Assembly: GCA_001593925.1 (NCBI GenBank) | Contig: LUCD01000095.1 | Span: forward strand, 1-5,752 | Origin: Candidatus Bathyarchaeota archaeon B26-1 | GTDB taxonomy: Archaea > Thermoproteota > Bathyarchaeia > Bathyarchaeales > B26-1 | Length of the DNA: 5,752 nucleotides | Direction of reading: 5' to 3' | Shown here: piece by piece, positions 1 through 5,654 of the stretch | How the letters are laid out: the number at the start of each line of letters is the position of its first letter | Numbering within the stretch: the stretch's first letter is position 1 | Program-made: the position numbers and the translations under genes | The notes under the pieces: model-generated | The model's input: the letters and a program-made list of their open reading frames with translations, nothing else | The model's database searches: none | What the model was told of the DNA's origin: nothing

Positions 1-2
1 AG

Positions 3-899
3 GACCCGTCCGGAGACAGGGTGAGAGCGGGCAAGAGATACGTCAAGGTTTACTCTCTGGAGAGGAGGGAGGCGATACTGAGGGAGAGGTACCCCCATTA
101 CATCTACTACGACAGGGTCTTCGGAGACTACATGCAAGGGGTTCCCGTCAGCCACGTCTCTAGGCTTTACCGGCCTACGGAGAAGGTTACGGAGCTCCTA
201 GAGAAGCCAAGTTTAGACCGTGTCGAGTCCCAGGCGGTAAAGTTCGTCGAGACCCTCCGAGACTCCTCCAACATTCAACCACAGAAGATAGGCCTCTCAG
301 GGTCGATCCTCGTCGGCCTCCACAGGGAGAACTCGGATATCGATGTGATCATCTACGGGAGAGAGAACTCCTCAGCTGTCTACAACGCCTTGAAGACGCT
401 CATGAAGGAAGGAAGCGAGGTTTCCCCCTACAACGTCGAAGACCTGAAGAGGCTCTATAGGTTCCGTTCTAAGGATACGTGGATGCCCCTCGAAGAGTTC
501 ATCCGCACCGAGAGGAGGAAGCCCATGCAAGGGAAATTTTTGGGCAGAGACTTCTTCGTGAGGTTCGTGCTCGACTGGAACGAGGTGGGTGAGGAGTATG
601 GGGACAGAACCTACGTTCCCGCCGGATACGCCAAGGTCAAGGCTAAGGTTGTGGACGACTCGGACGCCATATTCACGCCTTGCAGATACCTAATCGACGA
701 GGTTAAAGTTCTCGAGGGAACAAGGGCCTCGCCCTTGAGGGAGATAGTCTCTTTCAGGGGTAGGTTCTGCGATCAGGCTAGGAGGGGCGAGGTGGTGGCG
801 GCTCAAGGGAAGGTTGAGAAGGTTGTGGAGAAGGATGGAACAGAGTTCTTCAGGCTGGTCTTAGGCGCGAAACGCTCTGACTTCATGATAAAAGTTTGA
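3..899 (+). CDS. Archaeal nucleotidyltransferase-fold protein, paralogue A (5' end cut by window edge)
   Basis: This is a predicted Pol-beta-superfamily nucleotidyltransferase of unknown substrate. A GTG at position 21 could serve as a start, but the frame stays open to the left edge. The residues just before it read DPSG, which aligns with DPSG at residues 39-42 of the neighbouring paralogue, so roughly 38 N-terminal residues are missing and GTG-21 is probably internal. Counting from GTG-21, the nucleotidyltransferase signature is G94-S95 followed by S105-D106-I107-D108, matching the GS...DxD pattern of the superfamily. D185 in a VLDW context is a candidate third metal-binding acid. The C-terminal third (about 196-292) is a separate conserved region, with YGDR, a FTPCRYL stretch and a C-terminal SDFMIKV, and it is shared with the paralogue. 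No signal peptide or membrane segment is visible. The gene runs into its paralogue, overlapping its 3' end by 17 bp. The fold is well supported; the reaction is not known. Confidence 0.85.
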   Translation, partial: DPSGDRVRAGKRYVKVYSLERREAILRERYPHYIYYDRVFGDYMQGVPVSHVSRLYRPTEKVTELLEKPSLDRVESQAVKFVETLRDSSNIQPQKIGLSGSILVGLHRENSDIDVIIYGRENSSAVYNALKTLMKEGSEVSPYNVEDLKRLYRFRSKDTWMPLEEFIRTERRKPMQGKFLGRDFFVRFVLDWNEVGEEYGDRTYVPAGYAKVKAKVVDDSDAIFTPCRYLIDEVKVLEGTRASPLREIVSFRGRFCDQARRGEVVAAQGKVEKVVEKDGTEFFRLVLGAKRSDFMIKV

Positions 900-906
900 T
901 GTAGTC
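879..906. repeat. Imperfect inverted repeat across the overlapping stop codons of the paralogues
   Basis: GACTTCAT (879-886) and ATGTAGTC (899-906) are inverted copies with one mismatch in eight, separated by 12 bases that contain the overlapping gene ends. Each arm encodes the D-[FY]-[MI] part of the matching C-termini (SDFMIKV on the plus strand, RDYIKLLS on the minus strand). The symmetry is therefore at least partly a by-product of two homologous coding ends facing each other. Either transcript could fold it into a weak hairpin. There is no adjacent T-run of the usual archaeal terminator type, so I do not call it a terminator. Confidence 0.6.
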
Positions 907-1926
907 CCTTCCTCTAGCTTCTTGTGAGCCGATGAGGAGGCGGTGGTACCTAAGCCCGGAGACCCTGTCCGTAACCCCTTCAAGCTTCCCGTAGGCCACT
1001 ATCCTCTCGCCGTCTTTAGCTACGTCTCCGTAAAGCCCCTCGTAAGAAACCACCTCGAAGATGTCCCTGACCCTCGGCCCCTCAACAACCCTAACATCCT
1101 CAACCCTGTAAGTTGCCGGCATGAAGCACGCTTCAGAAGCGTCGGAGACCGTTGCCTCGATCTTAACGGTTCCCTCCGGCCTGAAGACCCTATCCCCATA
1201 CTTCTCTTTAACCTCGCCTTCGAGCTTAACGGGGTGGATCGAGAAGAGAGTCCCGTGGAAGAGCCCCCTATTCCACCTCCTCTCGAGGATTCTCTCGGCC
1301 TCCTCGTAGGTTAGGGGGTACAGCTCGGTTTTCTGCAGGCACCATTCCCTAGCCTTCTCCCCGTGGAGCCTCCGAACGGGTGAGTCCCTCTCCTCATAGG
1401 ACTGGAGGAGCGCCTCCCTCACAGATTCGCTGTTCCTCTTTCCGTAGACGAGGAGGTCTATATCCGAAAAATCTCGGTGTATGTCTAGGAGCACGGAGCC
1501 GGTTACGCCGAAGTAGCTGGGTGGGACGCCGCTCAGCTCCGAGAGAGCCTCCACGAGCCTGACAGTCTTGGACTGTAAGGGGTCGAGGCTGTCCATCCGC
1601 ATAAGCTGGGAGACCTTCTCCTCCGGCTTCAGGTGCTCCGAAATCTTGTGTAGGGGCACAGCGGACATCCTTATGCCCCAAGCGTGCGAGTCGAAGAGGT
1701 ACTCGGGGCGGCTCTCTAGAAACCTAAAGGTCTCCAGCAAGCTGTCCACTGTGTAGTGGGGCAAGGCTCTCCTGAACCTGTTACTTCCCCTACCCCACCT
1801 CCCAGAAGGGTCCGGAACATACTTCAGGTAGGCGATGACGCGGTCTTCCGGGTGTACGGGGCCTAGGACGCAGAAGAAGTAGCCCTCCTCCGTCCTCAAG
1901 TAGTCCCTGTCCCTGAACCCCCGCAA
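883..1926 (-). CDS. Archaeal nucleotidyltransferase-fold protein, paralogue B (full length)
   Basis: This 347-residue protein is homologous along its length to the gene at 3-899 and shows the complete architecture. It has an N-terminal module (about 1-45, with RDYLRTEEGYFF and HPEDRV...YLKYVPDPSG), a linker, the nucleotidyltransferase core with G143-S144 and S154-D155-I156-D157, and a C-terminal domain with KYGDR (242-246) and FMPATYRVEDV. The start is TTG: no in-frame ATG or GTG lies upstream before a TGA at about 1972-1974. A GGTGGAGG stretch sits just before it, although the spacing of 3 nt after GGAGG is short. The match of the first residues to a conserved-looking N-terminal module supports this start. 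Where paralogue A has D185, the ungapped alignment anchored on YGD places L235, with E236 one residue away, so the third catalytic acid is uncertain. The gene is divergent from eL38 and probably has its own promoter. Substrate unknown. Confidence 0.88.
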   Translation of the reverse strand: MRGFRDRDYLRTEEGYFFCVLGPVHPEDRVIAYLKYVPDPSGRWGRGSNRFRRALPHYTVDSLLETFRFLESRPEYLFDSHAWGIRMSAVPLHKISEHLKPEEKVSQLMRMDSLDPLQSKTVRLVEALSELSGVPPSYFGVTGSVLLDIHRDFSDIDLLVYGKRNSESVREALLQSYEERDSPVRRLHGEKAREWCLQKTELYPLTYEEAERILERRWNRGLFHGTLFSIHPVKLEGEVKEKYGDRVFRPEGTVKIEATVSDASEACFMPATYRVEDVRVVEGPRVRDIFEVVSYEGLYGDVAKDGERIVAYGKLEGVTDRVSGLRYHRLLIGSQEARGRDYIKLLS

Positions 1927-1971
1927 CGGCCTCCACCGACCCTGCCAGGATTCTAACGGGTGATTAGACTG

Positions 1972-1980
1972 TCATAAAGA
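1972..1980 (-). promoter_or_regulatory. Candidate TATA box for nucleotidyltransferase paralogue B
   Basis: Read on the minus strand this is TCTTTATGA, preceded by the purine-rich CGGAAA that suits a BRE. A start site about 25 bases downstream would fall near 1948-1951, leaving a leader of roughly 23 bases that includes the GGTGGAGG stretch before the TTG start. The call rests on sequence resemblance and spacing only. Confidence 0.4.
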
Positions 1981-2003
1981 TTTCCGTTCTCTGGCAGAGT
2001 AAC

Positions 2004-2012
2004 CCTTATAGG
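2004..2012 (+). promoter_or_regulatory. Candidate TATA box for the eL38 gene
   Basis: CCTTATAGG follows the purine-rich GCAGAGTAA. Transcription starting about 25 bases downstream (near 2033) would give a leader of about 20 bases that keeps the ribosome binding site at 2043-2047. A second AT-rich stretch at 2022-2029 (AGATTATG) is less likely, because it would place the start site after the ribosome binding site. Confidence 0.45.
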
Positions 2013-2042
2013 GCGCTACTGAGATTATGAGACCCAACTTTC

Positions 2043-2047
2043 GGAGG
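2043..2047 (+). promoter_or_regulatory. Shine-Dalgarno site that decides the eL38 start
   Basis: GGAGG lies 4 bases before the ATG at 2052 and 7 bases before the in-frame ATG at 2055. The 7-base spacing is more usual. Starting at the second ATG also gives a protein beginning MPR, as in eukaryotic eL38. The second ATG is therefore preferred. Confidence 0.65.
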
Positions 2048-2054
2048 CCACATG

Positions 2055-2249
2055 ATGCCACGTGAAATCTTCGACGTCGAAGAGTTCATAAAGCTCTCGG
2101 AGAAGGCCTCGCACTGCCGAATTAAGAGGCTCAAGGATATAGTTAAGCTCAAGCTCAGAACCTCTAGGATGCTCTACACCCTCAAGATCGATCCTGAGAA
2201 GGCTGAGGAGGTCATAAAGAGGCTGAGATGCGAGATAGTGGAGGTCTGA
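2055..2249 (+). CDS. rpl38e: Large-subunit ribosomal protein eL38
   Basis: This 64-residue basic protein is a structural component of the large ribosomal subunit, of a family shared by eukaryotes and some archaea and absent from bacteria. It begins MPREIFDVEEFI, continues with the basic stretch RIKRLKDIVKLKLRTSR (22-38), then LYTLKI and EKAEEVIKRL near the end. This matches the layout of human eL38 (MPRKI..., VKFKVRCSRYLYTL, EKAEKLKQSL), which is about 70 residues long. The start at 2055 rather than the ATG at 2052 is chosen from ribosome-binding-site spacing and the conserved MPR. Two cysteines (C21, C59) are not arranged as a zinc site. No other ribosomal protein lies in the window, so the gene appears to be transcribed alone from its own promoter and is followed by a T-run. 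Family identification is firm. Confidence 0.93.
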   Translation: MPREIFDVEEFIKLSEKASHCRIKRLKDIVKLKLRTSRMLYTLKIDPEKAEEVIKRLRCEIVEV

Positions 2250-2281
2250 AGCCTCAACCTGCCAAGGGGAAGAGACCCGAC

Positions 2282-2288
2282 ATTTTTG
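2282..2288 (+). terminator. Candidate T-run terminator after eL38
   Basis: Five consecutive Ts (2283-2287) lie about 35 bases after the eL38 stop. Archaeal termination commonly uses such oligo-T runs in the non-template strand without needing a hairpin. It is the only T5 run in this gap and would separate eL38 from the downstream gene. Confidence 0.45.
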
Positions 2289-2349
2289 AGCAAGGTTCAG
2301 CCTGCAGAGACGCTCCTACCCTTCTATAGGCGGGGAAGCCCACAAAAAG

Positions 2350-2382
2350 AGATAAATGTGGTAAAGGAGTTCTGAGTTTAAG
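2350..2382 (+). promoter_or_regulatory. Candidate promoter region for the RACo-like gene (two alternatives)
   Basis: Two TATA-like elements lie before the ATG at 2409. AGATAAAT (2350-2357) follows an A-rich CACAAAAAG that suits a BRE and would give a leader near 28 bases. TTTAAG (2377-2382) would start transcription only a few bases before the ATG, giving a nearly leaderless mRNA. No strong ribosome binding site precedes this ATG (only GAAGGGT at 2392-2398), which is compatible with either. The sequence does not decide between them. Confidence 0.35.
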
Positions 2383-2408
2383 CGACGAACTGAAGGGTAG
2401 AGAAACCA

Positions 2409-4316
2409 ATGATAACCTTCCTTCCATACGGGAGGCGTGTAGAAGCCAGAAGGGGAGAGAAAATCCTCGAAGCCGCCCTAGAAGCCGGCATAAGAATCCG
2501 GTCCCTATGCGGCGGGAGGGGGCTCTGCGGCAGATGCAGAGTGATCGTTAGGGGCGGCGGCGAGAACCTCTCACCCCCATCGGAGACCGAGAAGAGAACC
2601 CTATCCAAAGACGAGCTCTCCGAAGGCTTCAGGCTTGCCTGCCAAACAGAGATAGCCGGCTTGGGCGACATCGTCGTGGAGATTCCGTTCGAGAGTCAAC
2701 CCTACAAGCAGAGGCTCCTAACGGGAGGCCTCGAGAGGTCGGTTCAGCTCAAACCCGCCGTCAGGAGGGTAGTCGTCGAGGTTAGGAAGCCTACGCTCAA
2801 GAACGTTGAGTCGGATGTAGATCTGCTCCTCGAAGCCCTCGAACGTGAAGTCGGGAACCGGCCGAGAGTGGGCTACGAGGCTTTGAAGAGGGTTTCCTCA
2901 GCCATACGGGAAGGAGAATGGACAGTATCCGTCGTCCTCTGGATGGATAGGGAGATAATCTCGATAGAGCCGGGTAGGCCCCGGAAGGGCCTTTACGGCC
3001 TAGCCGTAGACGTGGGGACAACGAAGTTAGCCGCTTTCCTCGTCGACTTGGAGAGCGGGGAGACCGTTGCAACAGCCTCCGACATGAACCCCCAAATCTC
3101 CTACGGCGAGGACGTGATCTCTAGAATCTCGTACACTCTGGAGGGGGAAGGGAACCTAGAGAAGCTACGCCGCGCGGTCACGGAGGGGATCAACCGCCTC
3201 TTAAGGGAAGCCTGCGAAGCGGCCGGTGTTGAACCCAGCATGGTCTACGACATGACCGTCGTCGGGAACACGGCGATGCACCACATCTTCTTGGGGATAC
3301 CGCCCAGATACGTCTCTTTGTCTCCTTACCCGCCAGTCGTGAGGTCTCCGGTGGACGTTAAAGCAAAGGAACTGGGTGTCGAACTGAACGTTGGAGCATA
3401 CGTCCACGCTCTACCGGTCATAGCCGGCTTCGTAGGAGCCGACGCCGTGGCCGACATCCTGGCAACGGGAATCCACGAGGAGGAAGCCACCTCCCTCCTG
3501 ATCGACATAGGGACGAACACCGAGATAGTTCTAGGATGCAGAGATGAGCTTACAGCGTGCTCCTGCGCTTCGGGTCCAGCCTTCGAGGGCGCCCACATAA
3601 CCCACGGCATGAGAGCCGTCGAGGGAGCGATAGAACGTATCTGGATCGACCCCGAGACCCTAGAGCCCGTCTACAAGACCATAGGCGACGTTGAGCCTAG
3701 GGGAATCTGCGGTTCAGCCATAATCGACGCGGTGGCGGAGATGCTTAAGGCAGGGATAATAGGGGCTGACGGAACCTTCAGGCGGGATTTAGAGGCTCCA
3801 AACATCAGGCGTGAAGGAGGAACCGTGGAGTTCGTCGTGGCTCCTAAAGAAGAGACCTCGACGGGGAGGGACATAGTGATAACCCAGAGAGATCTGAGGG
3901 AGGTCCAGCTCGCCAAAGCCGCCATATACACGGGAACGAGCATACTTATGAGGCGGATGGGGATAAAGCCCCGGGACGTCGAGAAGGCCTTCATAGCCGG
4001 GGCCTTCGGTAACTATGTAGACCCGGAGAACGCTCAGATCATAGGGATGTACCCGGAGATTCCGTTAGAGAGGGTTCGGTTCGTTGGGAATACAGCTGGC
4101 TCCGGGGCTAGGATGGCTCTCCTCTCAACGGATGTCCGGAAACTCGCGGCTGAAGTAGCTGGGCGGGTTCGTTACTTGGAGCTGGGGGCGGACCCGGACT
4201 TCCAGAGCGAGTTCTTGAAGGCCACCCACCTACCCCACATGGAGCCTGAACGGTTCCCAAACGTGATGAGGATTCTGAAAAAGGTGAGAAAGGCGGATTT
4301 GAGGAAGAGAGCATGA
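2409..4316 (+). CDS. RACo-like corrinoid-activation protein: [2Fe-2S] ferredoxin domain plus DUF4445 ASKHA ATPase domain
   Basis: Proteins of this family use ATP to drive low-potential electron transfer that restores inactive Co(II) corrinoid cofactors to Co(I), for example in CO dehydrogenase/acetyl-CoA synthase and methyltransferase systems. The 635-residue length fits the family. The N-terminal domain (1-98) has C34, C40, C43 and C78 in the plant-type ferredoxin spacing CX5CX2C...C. A linker and middle region follows (about 99-195). The ATPase part shows a phosphate-1 loop at 200-205 (VDVGTT), SYGEDVISRI (231-240), VVGNTAMHH (284-292), a phosphate-2 loop DIGTNTE (366-372), CSCASGPAFEGA (384-395), GICGSAIID (432-440), and the C-terminal GAFGNYVDP (531-539) and GNTAGSGARMALLS (560-573) blocks. 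It is predicted cytoplasmic. The first in-frame ATG gives the expected ferredoxin N-terminus. No corrinoid protein or methyltransferase adjoins it, so its partner is unknown. Confidence 0.92.
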   Translation: MITFLPYGRRVEARRGEKILEAALEAGIRIRSLCGGRGLCGRCRVIVRGGGENLSPPSETEKRTLSKDELSEGFRLACQTEIAGLGDIVVEIPFESQPYKQRLLTGGLERSVQLKPAVRRVVVEVRKPTLKNVESDVDLLLEALEREVGNRPRVGYEALKRVSSAIREGEWTVSVVLWMDREIISIEPGRPRKGLYGLAVDVGTTKLAAFLVDLESGETVATASDMNPQISYGEDVISRISYTLEGEGNLEKLRRAVTEGINRLLREACEAAGVEPSMVYDMTVVGNTAMHHIFLGIPPRYVSLSPYPPVVRSPVDVKAKELGVELNVGAYVHALPVIAGFVGADAVADILATGIHEEEATSLLIDIGTNTEIVLGCRDELTACSCASGPAFEGAHITHGMRAVEGAIERIWIDPETLEPVYKTIGDVEPRGICGSAIIDAVAEMLKAGIIGADGTFRRDLEAPNIRREGGTVEFVVAPKEETSTGRDIVITQRDLREVQLAKAAIYTGTSILMRRMGIKPRDVEKAFIAGAFGNYVDPENAQIIGMYPEIPLERVRFVGNTAGSGARMALLSTDVRKLAAEVAGRVRYLELGADPDFQSEFLKATHLPHMEPERFPNVMRILKKVRKADLRKRA

Positions 4317-4328
4317 AAGCCCATATAT

Positions 4329-4337
4329 CTTATAAAG
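4329..4337 (+). promoter_or_regulatory. TATA box of the aminotransferase gene
   Basis: CTTATAAAG in the AT-rich stretch ATATATCTTATAAAG is the clearest archaeal TATA element in the window. A start site about 25 bases downstream, near 4358, would give a leader of roughly 27 bases containing AGGCAGGT (4371-4378), whose AGGT core lies 7 bases before the ATG at 4386. This suggests that the aminotransferase is transcribed separately from the RACo-like gene, though read-through is not excluded, as no T5 run separates them. Confidence 0.6.
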
Positions 4338-4385
4338 AAGAAAAGGGAGTTATCTGTAAGACCGTTAGAAAGGCAGGTATCTCGT

Positions 4386-5564
4386 ATGCGGCTAGCTGAG
4401 AGAATAAAGCGGTTAACTCCCTCTGGAACAATAGTCATGGCCGAGATGGCTAGGAGCCTCGCGAAGAGTGGGCGTAGGGTTCTCCACCTGGAGATCGGAG
4501 AGCCGGACTTTGCGACTCCAAACCACATAACCGAAGCCGCGTGCAAGGCTATAAAGGAGGGTTTCACCCACTACACCTCAAGTAAGGGTTTAATCGAGCT
4601 CAGAGAGGCGATAGCCGAGGACCTTGAAAGGCGTCAAGGGGTGGAGGTCGACCCTGAGAGCGAGGTGATCGTAACTCCGGGAGCCAAACACGCCATCTAC
4701 TGCGCATGCCTCGCAACCCTCAACCCGGAAGACGAGGTTCTCGTCCTTTCACCGACTTGGCCGACGCACTTCACCTGCATAAGGGCCGCCGGCGCCTCCG
4801 CCGTTGAGGTTCCATGCGGGGAAAACTACAGCCTAGACGAGGAGAGACTCAAGGAGAGCATAACCAAGAAGACGAGGATGATCCTCTTCTCCTCACCCAA
4901 CAATCCCACTGGAGGAGTCCTGAGCCTCGATGAGGTTAAGGCCCTAACGGATTTGGCCGCTGACCACGATCTGCTAGTCCTCTCGGATGAGATATACGAC
5001 TGCATCACTTACGATGGGGTGGAAGCCAAGAGCGCCGCATCCCTCTCAGGCTCTAGGGAGAGGGTTATCCTCATCAACGGCTTCAGCAAGAGGTACGCCA
5101 TGACCGGGTGGAGGCTCGGGTACGCAGTCGCCGACAGGGAGATCGTGGACGCCATCAACCGAATCCAGCAGACCACAACGACCTGTCCAGCCAGTTTCGT
5201 CCAGAAGGCTGGGGTAGCCGCCCTGAAGGGGCCGCAAGAATGCGTCGAGGAGATGGTTAAGGAGTACGATAAACGCAGAAGGTTCATAGTTGAGAGGCTG
5301 AACAAGACTCTGGGGTTGAGCTGCCAGAACCCGAAGGGAGCATTCTACGCATTCCCAAAGTACTCCGCAAAGATGCCGAGCATAGAGTTATGTAAGAGGC
5401 TTCTCAGAGAGGAAGGCGTATGCACAACCCCGGGGAGAGTCTTCGGCAGGTATGGGGAGGGCCACCTGCGAATCTCATACGCCACAAGCCTCGACATACT
5501 CTCAGAGGCCGCCGAGAAGATAGAGAGGTTCTTCACACGCTTAGGAGAAGAGCTGAAAGGGTAG
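4386..5564 (+). CDS. Class I PLP-dependent aminotransferase, aspartate aminotransferase type (I-gamma-like)
   Basis: This 392-residue cytoplasmic enzyme should transfer an amino group between an amino acid and a 2-oxo acid. It shows the full fold-type I set: GEPDF (38-42), HYTSSKG with Y63, W125, PNNPTG (171-176) with N173, SDEIY with D201 and Y204, the PLP-binding lysine K235 in GFSKRYAMTGWRLGY, R243, and R362 in HLRISYA for the substrate alpha-carboxylate. The N-terminal block RIKRLTPSGTIVMAEMA and the overall length match the Thermus-type aspartate aminotransferase well, supporting the ATG at 4386. K101 in PGAKHAIY aligns with the lysine (K109) that recognises acidic substrates in the Thermus enzyme, which favours aspartate/glutamate. 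Aromatic, alanine or prephenate-type activity cannot be excluded. The protein has 11 cysteines, which is many for this family. A TATA element and an AGGT ribosome binding site precede it. Confidence 0.94.
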   Translation: MRLAERIKRLTPSGTIVMAEMARSLAKSGRRVLHLEIGEPDFATPNHITEAACKAIKEGFTHYTSSKGLIELREAIAEDLERRQGVEVDPESEVIVTPGAKHAIYCACLATLNPEDEVLVLSPTWPTHFTCIRAAGASAVEVPCGENYSLDEERLKESITKKTRMILFSSPNNPTGGVLSLDEVKALTDLAADHDLLVLSDEIYDCITYDGVEAKSAASLSGSRERVILINGFSKRYAMTGWRLGYAVADREIVDAINRIQQTTTTCPASFVQKAGVAALKGPQECVEEMVKEYDKRRRFIVERLNKTLGLSCQNPKGAFYAFPKYSAKMPSIELCKRLLREEGVCTTPGRVFGRYGEGHLRISYATSLDILSEAAEKIERFFTRLGEELKG

Positions 5565-5654
5565 GAGCATTCTCGCTCCCAGCGAAAAGAGCAAAGGACG
5601 TATGGAATCCCCCCGGGAGGTTCGTTGAGGTTCGCTAGTTGTGCTTCCGGAATA

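Noticed and set aside
943..1314. Plus-strand open frame of 123 codons inside the minus-strand nucleotidyltransferase
   Set aside because: It is fully antisense to a gene with recognisable domains, its protein is proline-rich with no motif, and no promoter or ribosome binding site supports it.
2318..2343. GC-rich stretch CCCTTCTATAGGCGGGGAAG, which recalls the right-end hairpin of IS200/IS605 elements
   Set aside because: Only a four-base CCTA/TAGG stem forms, no transposase or TnpB remnant is nearby, and the resemblance is short enough to be chance.
2250..2408. The 159-bp gap between eL38 and the RACo-like gene, examined for tRNA, small RNA or riboswitch (including a cobalamin riboswitch)
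   Set aside because: No cloverleaf, no conserved B12-box-like sequence and no long stem is visible; only the T-run and promoter candidates can be supported.
4263..4290. GTGATGA followed by CTGA, resembling C and D' boxes of an archaeal C/D guide RNA
   Set aside because: The spacing of 5 bases between them is too short for a guide, and the motif lies in the conserved coding end of the RACo-like gene.
4172..4567. Minus-strand open frame of 131 codons across the gap between the RACo-like and aminotransferase genes
   Set aside because: It overlaps the conserved C-terminus of one gene, the promoter and the N-terminus of the other, and the protein has no family signature.
5564..5579. Perfect 5-bp hairpin (GGAGC, loop of 6, GCTCC) at the aminotransferase stop codon
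   Set aside because: It is short, has no T-run after it, and archaeal termination does not usually depend on hairpins, so calling a terminator would be unsupported.
5617..5636. Two adjacent copies of GAGGTTCG plus two bases, recalling a tRNA T-arm or a small tandem repeat
   Set aside because: No cloverleaf arms can be built around it, and two copies of a ten-base unit are too little to call a repeat array.
5420..5638. Plus-strand open frame of 72 codons overlapping the end of the aminotransferase
   Set aside because: It lies mostly within the aminotransferase in another frame and reads as an arginine-rich shadow of it.
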